DNA of 64,000 nt from the NCBI RefSeq assembly GCF_035920345.1, contig NZ_CP109149.1, forward strand, positions 4,092,001-4,156,000, read 5' to 3'. Of the stretch, positions 33,981 through 42,393 are shown piece by piece. The notes under the pieces are model-generated. The model was given only the letters and a program-made list of their open reading frames with translations, was not told the DNA's origin and did no database searches. Position 1 is the first letter of the stretch. Each line of letters begins with the position of its first letter. The DNA comes from Nocardia vinacea. Lineage in GTDB: Bacteria > Actinomycetota > Actinomycetes > Mycobacteriales > Mycobacteriaceae. A program made the position numbers and the translations under genes.

Positions 33981-34318
33981 CTGCGTCGGCATAGGCGAGT
34001 GATTGCAATGAGTCGACCACATGGCGAAACACCGCGACCAGCGCATCCGCAGCGGCAGGCCCTGATCAAGATCAGGTGGAACTGAGGGCAGTGGCTTCTC
34101 GCCCGATGCCGCCATAGATTCCACCTGATCTTGATCAGGGCAGCGCGAGCGGGAGCGGGAGCGGGATTCTCGTGCAAGCGAGGATCGATGGTGGGTCGAA
34201 CACCTTGCGAAACAAGGCATTTCGAATCACGCAAAGTGAAGTATGATGACACGGGCTGTCGCTTCGAAGTACCAAGCGGCCGTCTCGAATCTTGTGCCAA
34301 TCGACCGAGGTGGCGGAT
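33981..34318. other. Gap with a long inverted repeat and no supported gene
   Basis: Between the hairpin at 33980 and the DUF2165-like gene there is no convincing coding frame; the open frames read mostly as Arg/Ser-rich. The main structure is the 23-base inverted repeat at 34059-34141, listed separately. Confidence 0.5.
34059..34141. repeat. Perfect 23-base inverted repeat with a 37-base spacer
   Basis: Arms 34059-34081 and 34119-34141 are exact complements, each containing CTGATCAAGATCAGG, which is itself nearly symmetric. Without a transposase gene or target duplication it is not a recognisable insertion sequence. It could be a miniature element, a protein-binding array or a strong bidirectional terminator. 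Confidence 0.85.
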
Positions 34319-34864
34319 GTGGGTCTGAGTGGTAAGCGGTTCCTGGATGTGGCCGGGAGCCGGGAAGCGGCCGTGACGGTGCTGGCATCGATCACCGCGT
34401 TGTACTACCTGATCGTCGCGGTCACCAACTGCATCGACACCGATACCAACCGGCGCGGGGTGCAGGCGGTGCTGTCGATGCAGGCCACGATCCACCACTC
34501 CGGTACCGACTGGCATGCCATCACCAACAGCACGGTCATTCTTATCGCCTACATCCTTATCGTGACCTGGGAGTATCTGACCGGCTTCGTGCTACTCGCC
34601 GGGGCAGCGACCGGCTGGTGGGCACTGTTCGGCCGGAACTCCGCCAGGACCGCGCTGGCCGCGAAGTTGTCGAGTCTCGGCTGGACCATGGCCGTGCTGC
34701 TGTTCGCGGGCGGCTTCCTGACCATCGGCGGCGAATGGTTCCGGATGTGGGCGAACAAACAAGTGAACGCCACATCGGCGGCGCTGCAGAACTTCCTCCT
34801 CGCCGCGGTCGGCCTCATCCTCGTACACATGTCGAGCCGCTCCGAAGCCCGAGAGCAGCCGTAG
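34319..34864 (+). CDS. DUF2165-like small integral membrane protein
   Basis: About 181 residues with four hydrophobic helices: VTVLASITALYYLIVAVTN, VILIAYILIVTWEYLTGFVL, LGWTMAVLLFAGGFLTIGGEW and LQNFLLAAVGLILVHM. The WEYLTGF and GGEWFRMW motifs resemble the DUF2165 family of predicted membrane proteins of unknown function. The start is uncertain: GTG codons at 34310 and 34319 and a TTG at 34292 are in frame; 34319 has AGGTGG upstream. It stands alone between two unrelated genes. Confidence 0.75.
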   Translation: MGLSGKRFLDVAGSREAAVTVLASITALYYLIVAVTNCIDTDTNRRGVQAVLSMQATIHHSGTDWHAITNSTVILIAYILIVTWEYLTGFVLLAGAATGWWALFGRNSARTALAAKLSSLGWTMAVLLFAGGFLTIGGEWFRMWANKQVNATSAALQNFLLAAVGLILVHMSSRSEAREQP

Positions 34865-35071
34865 CAGAAGACGTTTCGTCCAGGTGCAGAAGTGCGCGGG
34901 CCGCTCAGTGGGTCGTGCGACATTCCTGCGGCTGGAGAATGCCGAGTTGCCGAACGAATTAGCCTCTGACTCCGGGTTTTTCTTTCGGTGGTTGCTGAAT
35001 TTGTTGTCTGCGTTGGCCGATGCACCCGCCTCCGTCGATTCGGCGGCGGAACGCGGTCGGCATTTCGCGTC

Positions 35072-35905
35072 TCAACCAGAGTAGGGATAGCGGCGCATCC
35101 ACTTAGTCATGATCCATTTTTCGCCGGCGAGGACCGGTGCGCCGGCGTGCTTTGTCCCCGGGTCGACCTGTCCGAGGTTATTGAAGTATCGGAAATAGAC
35201 TGCATGGCCTTTGCGCGGGAAAATCGAAATGCCTGCCTCAGGAAAGACGGTGTCACCGCCGCCTTCGACGTCATTGAGATAGACCACGAGAGTCGCCGTT
35301 CGCTGGCCGCCGCGAGCGATATGAGCGGCGTGGCCGGGTTGCTCCGGCGGAAAGTAATCGAAATGGGAACGGTACTCGCCTCCGACGCCGTACCGCAGAA
35401 TTTGCAGCCCCTCACCGTTTTCCATCGGACAGTTCATCAGGGCGGAGATCCGCCGATCGAGTCGGTCGATCAAAGGGGTCTCGGACAACTGAAAAGACGT
35501 GCCTTCGCTGGAGCGATTCCTAATTGTCTCCGGACGCCCGGTCTCGGGGTCGACGATCGTGGACCGCTGCAATTTTCCTTCGGACAGCTCGATCACCTGA
35601 TCACATTCCTCGGCGGAGAGCACATTACCGAACAGAATCAGCTGCGGCCGTTCCAACCGCAACACCGAGTAAATCGCGCGGTCGTGAGCATGAATAATTC
35701 GATCGGGGGAAACGGGACAGGCGTCGTATTCGTAGCCCGAGGATCCTGGAAGCTCTCCCGCCAGCAAAGCGCGCACCGCCGCGGAGGCCACATCCTTGTC
35801 GAAACCACCCGTGATCATCGATTCGACTACCGATTCGACAGAACAACCACGTGCGAGGTTTTCCTCCAGCCAGTTCCGCCACGAAGCATCCATTGCCATC
35901 GTCAT
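35072..35905 (-). CDS. Prolyl-4-hydroxylase-like 2-oxoglutarate/Fe(II) oxygenase
   Basis: A 277-residue oxygenase. The N-terminal 50 residues (WRNWLEENLARGCSVESVV) form a small UBA-like helical module found in some bacterial members. The catalytic part has the iron ligands His-x-Asp in YRSHFDYFPPEQ and the distal His in GTKHAGAPVLAG, with the 2-oxoglutarate lysine in GEKWIMTKW. The family hydroxylates prolyl or other residues. The ATG before TMAMDASWRNW is used; no clear ribosome site. Codon use seems less GC-biased than the neighbours, hinting at acquisition. Pro-rich surface proteins nearby could be substrates, but this is only a guess. Confidence 0.87.
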   Translation of the reverse strand: MTMAMDASWRNWLEENLARGCSVESVVESMITGGFDKDVASAAVRALLAGELPGSSGYEYDACPVSPDRIIHAHDRAIYSVLRLERPQLILFGNVLSAEECDQVIELSEGKLQRSTIVDPETGRPETIRNRSSEGTSFQLSETPLIDRLDRRISALMNCPMENGEGLQILRYGVGGEYRSHFDYFPPEQPGHAAHIARGGQRTATLVVYLNDVEGGGDTVFPEAGISIFPRKGHAVYFRYFNNLGQVDPGTKHAGAPVLAGEKWIMTKWMRRYPYSG

Positions 35906-36044
35906 ATTCGCAGAGTTTATGCTCCGATACCAGGAGCCTGACTTTCCACTGCTGGGAATTATGTTTCCGAGTTGCCACAACGGCTGCGACGTTGTCGGCT
36001 CCCGGCGCTGCGCTGGGACTGGGCAGATCCGCCGTTTCGGCAGG

Positions 36045-36782
36045 TCAGCGACTCAGCACTGTCGTATCGAAGAAATGCCGCGAGGCCCGGTAGACATGCC
36101 TGCCCATTTCGATCGGACGCCCGGAATCATCGAAGGCGACCCGCTGCATGGTCAGCAACGCCGCATTCGTGCGCTCGTCCAGCAGCTGCGCCTCGGCCCT
36201 GGTGGCACCGCGCGCACCGATCCGCTGGCGCGCGAGCGCAATGTGAATTCCCTTGGCCCGCAGGCATTCATAGAATCCGTGCAGTTCGAGCTGGTCGGGC
36301 GCGGGTGCGAATTCGGCGGGCACGTAATTGGTCATGACGGCCAGCGGCTCACTCCCGGCACGGCGCAGCCTGCGGAAGGTCACGAAGCGGGCATCCTCGG
36401 GCACGCCGAGTTCCTTGGCGATATCGGGATCCGGGGCGCCGAGCTGATAGTCGAGCAATTCGGTAGTCGGTTCCTGACCTGCGGTGAGCAGATCGTCGTA
36501 CAGACTGGTCAATTCGACCGGGCGATGCACCTGATTCTGTACGACCTGGGTGCCCACACCGCGCCTGCGCATCAATAGCCCTTTGTCGACCAGCGCCTGG
36601 ATCGCCTGCCGCGTGGTCGGCCGCGACAGATTGAGCCGTTTGGCCAGGTCGAGCTCGTTCTCGAGGCGATCCCCCGGGGTGAGCCGACCTTCCAGGATCG
36701 CGTTCTGGATGCCCTGTGCCAGTTGGAAATACAGCGGGACCGGGCTCGAGCGGTCGATCGCGACATCCAGTGGCGCGGGCAT
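36045..36782 (-). CDS. GntR-family (HutC-type) transcriptional regulator
   Basis: A 245-residue regulator with an N-terminal GntR winged helix (PLYFQLAQGIQNAILEGRL, then LNLSRPTTRQAIQALVDKG) and a C-terminal UTRA ligand-binding domain ending in HVYRASRHFFDTTVLSR. The ATG has GAGGAG six bases upstream. It diverges from iolC, and GntR regulators of this type control inositol catabolism in actinobacteria, with an inositol-pathway intermediate as likely effector. The 180-base gap between the starts holds candidate operators. Confidence 0.9.
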   Translation of the reverse strand: MPAPLDVAIDRSSPVPLYFQLAQGIQNAILEGRLTPGDRLENELDLAKRLNLSRPTTRQAIQALVDKGLLMRRRGVGTQVVQNQVHRPVELTSLYDDLLTAGQEPTTELLDYQLGAPDPDIAKELGVPEDARFVTFRRLRRAGSEPLAVMTNYVPAEFAPAPDQLELHGFYECLRAKGIHIALARQRIGARGATRAEAQLLDERTNAALLTMQRVAFDDSGRPIEMGRHVYRASRHFFDTTVLSR

Positions 36783-36861
36783 CGTCGGCTCCTCGGGGCG
36801 AGCGGGCGCAGGTGAGCGCCATTTCTTCCACTGTAAATCACACCGAGCAGTTCTTGTTACG

Positions 36862-36881
36862 TATGTCCTTATGTCCTGACA
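36862..36881. promoter_or_regulatory. Candidate GntR operator in the iol promoter
   Basis: TATGTCCT is directly repeated at 36862-36877, and the arms TGTC and GACA at 36872-36881 form a short inverted repeat with a two-base centre. A TTGACA hexamer follows at 36887. Position between the divergent regulator and iolC supports an operator; the assignment is inferred. Confidence 0.35.
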
Positions 36882-36964
36882 AAGTCTTGACAAGCAGGTA
36901 TGACGAGCGCACAGTCTGGATACGCGGCCATGCCCGTCCGAGGACCGAACCCTGGAGTCAGCCT

Positions 36965-37930
36965 GTGAACGCTCAATTCGAGGTCGTGTCGACCGGTCGG
37001 GTCGGCGTCGACATTTATCCGCTCCAATCCGGAGTGGGGCTGGAAGATGTCGACACCTTCGGCAAGTTCCTCGGTGGCAGTGCCGCCAATGTCGCCGTCG
37101 CCGCGGCGCGGCTCGGTCGGCGCGCCGCGCTGTGGTCCGGTGTCGGCGCCGATCCCTTCGGTCGATACGTACGGCGTGAACTGGTCCGACTCGGTGTATC
37201 CGACGCCCTCGTGCAGACCACCGATCGCCTGCCGACCCCGGTCACCTTCTGCGAGATCTTCCCGCCGGACGATTTCCCGCTGTACTTCTACCGCGAACCG
37301 AGCGCGCCGGACCTGCAGATCACCGGCGGCCAGGTGGATCCCGACATCATCCGCGGTGCGGGCGTGTACTGGTCGACTGTCACCGGCTTGTCCCAAGAGC
37401 CTTCTCGTGCAGCGCATTTCGATGCTTGGTCGATCCGGGAACGGCGGCCGCTCACCGTACTCGATCTGGACTACCGGCCGATGTTCTGGTCCGACGAGGA
37501 ACAGGCCCGCACACAGGTACGCGAGGCTCTGCCCCAGGTGACGGTGGCGGTCGGTAACCGCGAGGAGTGTCGCATCGCCGTCGACGAGACCGATCCGCAT
37601 CGGGCCGCCGACGCGCTGCTGGATCTGGGAGTCGAACTGGCCATCGTCAAACAGGGACCGGATGGGGTGCTCGGCAAGACCCGCCACGAATCCGTCGTGG
37701 TGCCGCCGGCCACCGTCGAGGTGCTCAACGGCCTCGGCGCGGGCGATGCCTTCGGCGGCAGCCTATGTCACGGCCTGCTGGCCGGATGGGAGCTGGAGAC
37801 CATCCTGCGCCGCGCCAATGCCGCCGGGGCCATTGTGGCCGCGCGGCTCGAATGCTCCACCGCCATGCCGACCAGCGCCGAAATCGACGATCTCGTCGCC
37901 CTGTCATTGATTGGAAAGGCCCGGAAATGA
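36965..37930 (+). CDS. iolC: 5-dehydro-2-deoxygluconokinase (PfkB family)
   Basis: A 321-residue sugar kinase. KFLGGSAANVAVAAARLGRRAALW is the PfkB N-terminal signature region and LNGLGAGDAFGGSLCHGLLAGW holds the catalytic GAGD Asp. YFYREPSAPDLQI and TVLDLDYRPMFW fit IolC, which phosphorylates 2-deoxy-5-keto-gluconate in myo-inositol breakdown. The start is a GTG. The stop overlaps the next start (ATGA). In this window only iolC, an aldolase-like gene and iolB are present; the dehydrogenase, dehydratase and hydrolase genes are missing. Confidence 0.88.
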   Translation: MNAQFEVVSTGRVGVDIYPLQSGVGLEDVDTFGKFLGGSAANVAVAAARLGRRAALWSGVGADPFGRYVRRELVRLGVSDALVQTTDRLPTPVTFCEIFPPDDFPLYFYREPSAPDLQITGGQVDPDIIRGAGVYWSTVTGLSQEPSRAAHFDAWSIRERRPLTVLDLDYRPMFWSDEEQARTQVREALPQVTVAVGNREECRIAVDETDPHRAADALLDLGVELAIVKQGPDGVLGKTRHESVVVPPATVEVLNGLGAGDAFGGSLCHGLLAGWELETILRRANAAGAIVAARLECSTAMPTSAEIDDLVALSLIGKARK

Positions 37931-38889
37931 AGGTAGCCTCGCGCGGCGATTCGGTGAGGGGCGGTGACCAGGAGACGGGCTGGCCCGAGTCGACCTCGGC
38001 ACCCGTGGGAGTGCGGTCCTATGCCGAGCTGACCGAGTTGCGTGCGGCCGATCCCGGCGCCATCGCCCGAGCTTTCGGCACGCGGACCCGTCGCGGTCTG
38101 GTGCGCGGCGACGGCCGGTTGATGATCATCGCCGCCGACCACCCGGCCCGCGGCGCACTGTCGGCGTCCGGCAACCCCTACGCCATGAACAGCCGCAGAG
38201 AACTGCTGGACCGGCTGATCACGGCATTGGCTCGGCCGGGCGTGGACGGTGTGCTCGGCACCGCGGACATCATCGAGGATCTGCTACTGCTCGGCGCGCT
38301 CGCGGACAAGGTCGTCTTCAGCTCCATGAACCGCGGTGGCATCGCGGGCGCGGATTTCGAACTCGACGACCGGATGACCGGATATACCGCGCGGGCGACC
38401 GCCGCGGCCGGACTCAATGGCGCGAAAATGCTCAACCGGTTCGATCTCATCGATCCGGGCACCCTGTCGATGATGACCGCGAGCGCCGCCGCCATCGATG
38501 AACTCGCCGCGCTCGGTTTGGCCGCGATGCTCGAGCCGTTCATATCGCACCGGCCCGATGGGCCGGGCACCAAGGTGGTCAACGATCTGTCACCGGATGC
38601 GGTCATCAAAAGCGTGCATCTGGCGCAGGGATTGGGCTCCACTTCCGCCTATACCTGGTTGAAACTGCCCGTCGTCGCGGAGATGGAGCGGGTCATGGAT
38701 GCCACCACCCTGCCCACCCTGCTGCTCGGCGGCGATCCGCAGACCGGACCGGACGAAACCTACGCGCGCTGGGCGAAAGCCCTTGCGCTGCCGGGTGTTC
38801 GGGGCCTGATCGTGGGTCGTGCGCTGCTGTATCCACCCGACGACAATGTCGCGGGTGCAGTCGATACGGCCGTAGCACTGGTCCGGTGA
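37927..38889 (+). CDS. Cgl0159-like (beta/alpha)8 aldolase-type protein of inositol operons
   Basis: A 320-residue TIM-barrel protein resembling the Cgl0159 family, encoded in actinobacterial inositol clusters. It has GRLMIIAADHPARGAL (about 62), DGVLGTADIIEDLLLLGAL, a DDRMTGYTARATAAAGLNGAK region and LGSTSAYTWLKLPVV, where a Schiff-base lysine is plausible. It may do the job of IolJ, splitting 2-deoxy-5-keto-gluconate 6-phosphate, but that is inferred from position between iolC and iolB. Both junctions are four-base overlaps, so translation is coupled. Confidence 0.8.
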   Translation: MKVASRGDSVRGGDQETGWPESTSAPVGVRSYAELTELRAADPGAIARAFGTRTRRGLVRGDGRLMIIAADHPARGALSASGNPYAMNSRRELLDRLITALARPGVDGVLGTADIIEDLLLLGALADKVVFSSMNRGGIAGADFELDDRMTGYTARATAAAGLNGAKMLNRFDLIDPGTLSMMTASAAAIDELAALGLAAMLEPFISHRPDGPGTKVVNDLSPDAVIKSVHLAQGLGSTSAYTWLKLPVVAEMERVMDATTLPTLLLGGDPQTGPDETYARWAKALALPGVRGLIVGRALLYPPDDNVAGAVDTAVALVR

Positions 38890-39776
38890 TCGCGATGCAC
38901 AGCAAGCATTACGTGCCCGCCGCCCGCACCTATCACGCCCCGTACACGGTGGCGCTCACCCAGGAGGTGGCCGGGTGGGATCACGCCAGTCTGCACATCA
39001 TCGAGCTCGCGCCGGGACAGTCGCATCGCACGCACAGCCGAGCCGATGAGATCGTGGTGGTACCGCTATCCGGTTCGTGCACCGTGGCCAGTGCTGGCGA
39101 GTCTTACGAATTGGCCGGGCGCACATGCGTTTTCGACGGTCCGACCGATTTCGCCTATATCGGACGGGACAGCTCCTACACCGTAACCAGTACCGGCGGT
39201 GGACGATTCGCGCTCGGCGGCGCCGTCGCCCAGCGCCAGCTGCCGTTCCGCTATGTGCCTGCCGCCGATGTGGCCGTCGAGTTGCGCGGTGCGGGCAACT
39301 GCAGCCGTCAGGTGCACAATTTCGCGACGGCAGACGCCTTCGAGGCCGATTCGATCATCGCCTGCGAGGTGATCACTCCCGGCGGCAACTGGTCGTCGTA
39401 CCCGGCGCACAAACACGATGAGCTCTCCGATACCGAGACCCCGCTCGAGGAGATCTACTACTTCGAATTCGCCCGTGGCGCGGACGATTCGCCCGGCTTC
39501 GGCTACCACCGTGTGTACGGGACCCCTGAGCGGCCGATCGATGTGCTCGAGGAGGTTCGCGACGGCGATGTGGTGCTGGTGCCACACGGCTACCACGGAC
39601 CGTCCATCGCCGCGCCCGGCTACCACATGTACTACCTGAACATCATGGCCGGCCCTGGACCGGAGCGGGCCTGGCGGATCAGCGACGACCCGGCACAGAC
39701 GTGGCTGCGCGACACCTGGGCGGATATGGCGATCGATCCGAGACTTCCCATGAGCGCGAAGGAAACTCGACAGTAA
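38886..39776 (+). CDS. iolB: 5-deoxy-glucuronate isomerase
   Basis: A 296-residue bicupin that converts 5-deoxy-glucuronate to 2-deoxy-5-keto-gluconate. The metal site in the second cupin is seen in YPAHKHDELSDTETPLEEIYYFEF, and VLVPHGYHGPSIAAPGYHMYYLNIMAGPG is the family C-terminal signature. The GTG start overlaps the previous stop; an ATG three codons later is an alternative. It is the last gene of the short iol operon and is followed by a strong hairpin. Confidence 0.93.
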   Translation: MIAMHSKHYVPAARTYHAPYTVALTQEVAGWDHASLHIIELAPGQSHRTHSRADEIVVVPLSGSCTVASAGESYELAGRTCVFDGPTDFAYIGRDSSYTVTSTGGGRFALGGAVAQRQLPFRYVPAADVAVELRGAGNCSRQVHNFATADAFEADSIIACEVITPGGNWSSYPAHKHDELSDTETPLEEIYYFEFARGADDSPGFGYHRVYGTPERPIDVLEEVRDGDVVLVPHGYHGPSIAAPGYHMYYLNIMAGPGPERAWRISDDPAQTWLRDTWADMAIDPRLPMSAKETRQ

Positions 39777-39849
39777 ATCCGATCGACCAAACCACCGGTT
39801 CGGTCGCGGTCGCGGCGGACTGAACCTCGGCTTCCCACAGAACAACTGA

Positions 39850-39887
39850 GCGGCAGGCTCGGACCCGACCAAGTCCGAGCCTGCCGC
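39850..39887 (+). terminator. 15-base-pair hairpin closing the iol operon
   Basis: A perfect stem (GCGGCAGGCTCGGAC and complement) with an eight-base loop, 74 bases after iolB. It isolates the iol genes from the radical SAM operon that starts about 160 bases later. Confidence 0.75.
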
Positions 39888-40049
39888 ATCGGGTTCTCAC
39901 TGCGGGGAAGAGCCCGCGGCCGTCCGATGACGCACAATCTGTCCTGGCTCGAAGTGGGCCTGCCCCAACGCTTTTGCGCCGCATCGCACCGAGCGGGTTG
40001 CCGGTCGGGCAGCGACTGCGAAATCCACTCCAGGACAGGAGTTCTCGTG

Positions 40050-41150
40050 ATGGCCAGCGATCGGGACGCGCTCTCGGACAGATACCGCAAGTTCCGGGTC
40101 GAGAACTTCCCGCAGACGGATTTGGCCGGTTATCTTCCTGTCGACGGCGTCGAAGTCAAATTTCTCGACGGCTGCAATCGGTCGTGCATCTTCTGTGTGA
40201 ACGAGGACTACATCGGAAAGCGGTTGAATCCGTTGGACGCCGGTCGCTTCGCACAGTCGCTGTTCGACTGGATCGATTCACCCACCGAGCCGGAACGGCC
40301 CGAGGCCGTCTACGGCACCGGCGGTGAGCCTCTGATGGCGCTGGATCTCGTCGAGGAGGTCTTCCGTCCGCTGGGCGAACGCGGCATCACCACGCGACTG
40401 GTGACCAATGGCACCTTGCTGGACGGGAAGCGGATCGCCCGACTGGTCGATATGAAGTTGTCCGGGGTGAAGGTCACGTACAACACCGCCGATGCCGCTC
40501 GGCTGGCGGCCCTGATGAAGGGTTCGAAATCCAATGACGCCGAACTGATTCTGCGCAACATCGAGCTGGCCAAAGCGGCCGGACTGTGGGTGTTCATCCG
40601 AATCGGACTCGGCAAGCACAACTTCGACGAGGCACCGAAGATCTACCGCACCATGCGCGAGATCGGCGTCGATGTCGTGCAGATCAAGCCCTGGATTCCG
40701 TCCGGACTCGCGGCGGCCAATCAGACCGAGCTGAGCCTCAGTCCCCCGGTGCTGTTCGATCGGTTCACCGGAATTATGGAAGAGCTGTACGACGAGATCC
40801 AGCAGCCCGGGGGTCCCGAGGTGACCGTCTCCTGCTATCCGCCCGCGCGGGATCTGGGATTCACGGTCAAGGATTGCGCCAATGTGGCCAAGATCTACTG
40901 TGAACCCTGCGGCCATGCGCTGGTGTGCAATTTCTCCGACGAATACCTCGGCAGCTGGTTTCCCGAGGACGGTGGCCTGCTCGCGTGTGTACAACGTCGC
41001 CGTGAGTTGTATCCGAGGATCATGGACGCCCATGGTGTCGCGTCGTGCCCGGCCCGGCTGAACTGGTCGTCCCCGACCCGGGTGGTCAACCCGGCGCCCG
41101 AATGGAAGCCCGCTGCACTATTACCGCTCGCTGTCGTCAATGCCGAATGA
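40050..41150 (+). CDS. Radical SAM protein with Cys-rich C-terminal (SPASM-like) region
   Basis: A 366-residue radical SAM enzyme. The cluster motif is C42-x3-C46-x2-C49 in GCNRSCIFCVNED, followed by a GTGGEPL glycine motif for SAM binding and TTRLVTNGTLL. The C-terminal part carries at least six more cysteines (CANV, YCEPCGHALVC, LACVQ, ASCPARL), suggesting one or two auxiliary 4Fe-4S clusters as in SPASM or twitch domains. AGGAG lies eight bases before the ATG; an N-terminal extension to 39927 is open but has no ribosome site. It heads a tightly packed operon with two ATP-grasp ligases, an SDR, a phosphatase and an exporter. Substrate unknown. Confidence 0.88.
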   Translation: MASDRDALSDRYRKFRVENFPQTDLAGYLPVDGVEVKFLDGCNRSCIFCVNEDYIGKRLNPLDAGRFAQSLFDWIDSPTEPERPEAVYGTGGEPLMALDLVEEVFRPLGERGITTRLVTNGTLLDGKRIARLVDMKLSGVKVTYNTADAARLAALMKGSKSNDAELILRNIELAKAAGLWVFIRIGLGKHNFDEAPKIYRTMREIGVDVVQIKPWIPSGLAAANQTELSLSPPVLFDRFTGIMEELYDEIQQPGGPEVTVSCYPPARDLGFTVKDCANVAKIYCEPCGHALVCNFSDEYLGSWFPEDGGLLACVQRRRELYPRIMDAHGVASCPARLNWSSPTRVVNPAPEWKPAALLPLAVVNAE

Positions 41151-42393
41151 GGTCGTGCCGCAGCGGATCTTGCTCCTCTCGCGTAAACCGCTCAGCGAAC
41201 GCCCACTGCACGAATGGCTCCCGGAGGTCGTGACGGACACCGTTCTCATTACCGTGCCGGGGGCGCTGGCGGGCATCGGCGCGGATGTGCGCGACCGGTT
41301 TCGCGACTGCCGCACCGTCTCGGATTACCAATCGTGGTCCACCGAGTGGCTGGCCGAATGCGCGGCGCGCGAACACCGAGTCGGTCTCGTCGCCAGTTCG
41401 AGTGAGGACGATGTGCTGCGTAGCGCACGGCTGCGCGGGCGGCTCGGATTACCAGGGCAGACACTGGAATCCGCGCGTGCCTACCGCGACAAGCTGATCA
41501 TGAAGGATACGGTGGCGCGGGCCGGAGTAGCTGTCCCCCGCCGGCGGGCCATCGACCGGCCCACCGACCTGATCGAGTTCATCGAGGAGGCCGGATTGCC
41601 CGTCGTCGTGAAGCCGCGTCGCGGCTCCGCGTCCATCGGAGTGCGCATTCTGCGCGGCGGAGGCGATGTCACCGCATTCCTGGCATCGGGCGAATTGCCT
41701 GCGGCACCACAGCATCGCGACCGGTGGATTGCCGAGGAATACGTCGACGGCGACTTCTTCCATGTGGACGGGGTTATCGCCGACGGGGCGGTGGTGCACT
41801 GCTGGCCGAGCCAGTACAGCAGCGGCAATGCCGAAGCGGCACAAAGGGAGTCCGAGCTGTCCAGCGTTCTGCTCGCGCCCGACGACCCGAGAACGGAGCT
41901 GCTGCAACGCTTTGCCGCCGATGTCCATCGCGCGTTGCCGAGTCCCGCGTTCCCGACGAGTTTCCACCTGGAGGCGTGGATACCGGCCCATGGCAAGCCG
42001 GTGCTCTGCGAGATCGCCTCGCGAACCGGCGGTGCCCTCATCGCGCGCATCTATCGGGAAGCGTTCGGCGTGCATCTGTCCCGGGAGAATCTGCGCGGGC
42101 AGTGCGGACTCGACCTCGAACTGACGCATCAACCCGCGGCGCCGCGGCGCGCCGGTGGCTGGGTGCTCTTCCCACCCGGACACGGCCGATTCGAGCCGCC
42201 CACGGATGCCTGTCCGACTGCCGGGTCTGAGCTCGAATTGCACATGGCGCCAGGTACTTTCGCGCACGGACCAGAGTACGCCGCGCATTCGGCAGCTGCG
42301 GTCGCGGTGTACGGCGACACCGCCGACCAGGTGCGGCAACGAATCCGGGACACGACACGCTGGTGGGGCGAGGTGGCCCGGTGGCTGAATTGA
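41140..42393 (+). CDS. ATP-grasp ligase 1
   Basis: A 417-residue ATP-grasp enzyme, which would join a carboxylate to an amine or thiol with ATP. RAYRDKLIMKDTVARAGVAVP begins the ATP-grasp region, GLPVVVKPRRGSASIGVRIL is the nucleotide-binding loop, WIAEEYVDGDFFHVDGVI the adenine side, and FHLEAWIP with LCEIASRTGGALI the magnesium-binding end. The N-terminus ILLLSRKPL is shared with the next gene's product. It overlaps the radical SAM gene by 11 bases. Homologues with this layout include L-amino-acid ligases, so peptide-bond formation is likely but unproven. Confidence 0.85.
   Translation: MPNEVVPQRILLLSRKPLSERPLHEWLPEVVTDTVLITVPGALAGIGADVRDRFRDCRTVSDYQSWSTEWLAECAAREHRVGLVASSSEDDVLRSARLRGRLGLPGQTLESARAYRDKLIMKDTVARAGVAVPRRRAIDRPTDLIEFIEEAGLPVVVKPRRGSASIGVRILRGGGDVTAFLASGELPAAPQHRDRWIAEEYVDGDFFHVDGVIADGAVVHCWPSQYSSGNAEAAQRESELSSVLLAPDDPRTELLQRFAADVHRALPSPAFPTSFHLEAWIPAHGKPVLCEIASRTGGALIARIYREAFGVHLSRENLRGQCGLDLELTHQPAAPRRAGGWVLFPPGHGRFEPPTDACPTAGSELELHMAPGTFAHGPEYAAHSAAAVAVYGDTADQVRQRIRDTTRWWGEVARWLN

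Noticed and set aside
34059..34141. Insertion sequence end pair
   Set aside because: No transposase and no target duplication could be seen; reported as an inverted repeat only.
35072..35905. Ectoine hydroxylase (ectD) that could pair with ectC
   Set aside because: The oxygenase has a prolyl-4-hydroxylase pattern with an N-terminal helical module, not the EctD signature, and lies 26 kb from ectC.
39927..40049. Precursor peptide or N-terminal extension before the radical SAM gene
   Set aside because: The stretch is in frame with the enzyme, has no ribosome site and its Cys/Arg-rich composition gives no leader-core pattern; a separate peptide gene is not supported.
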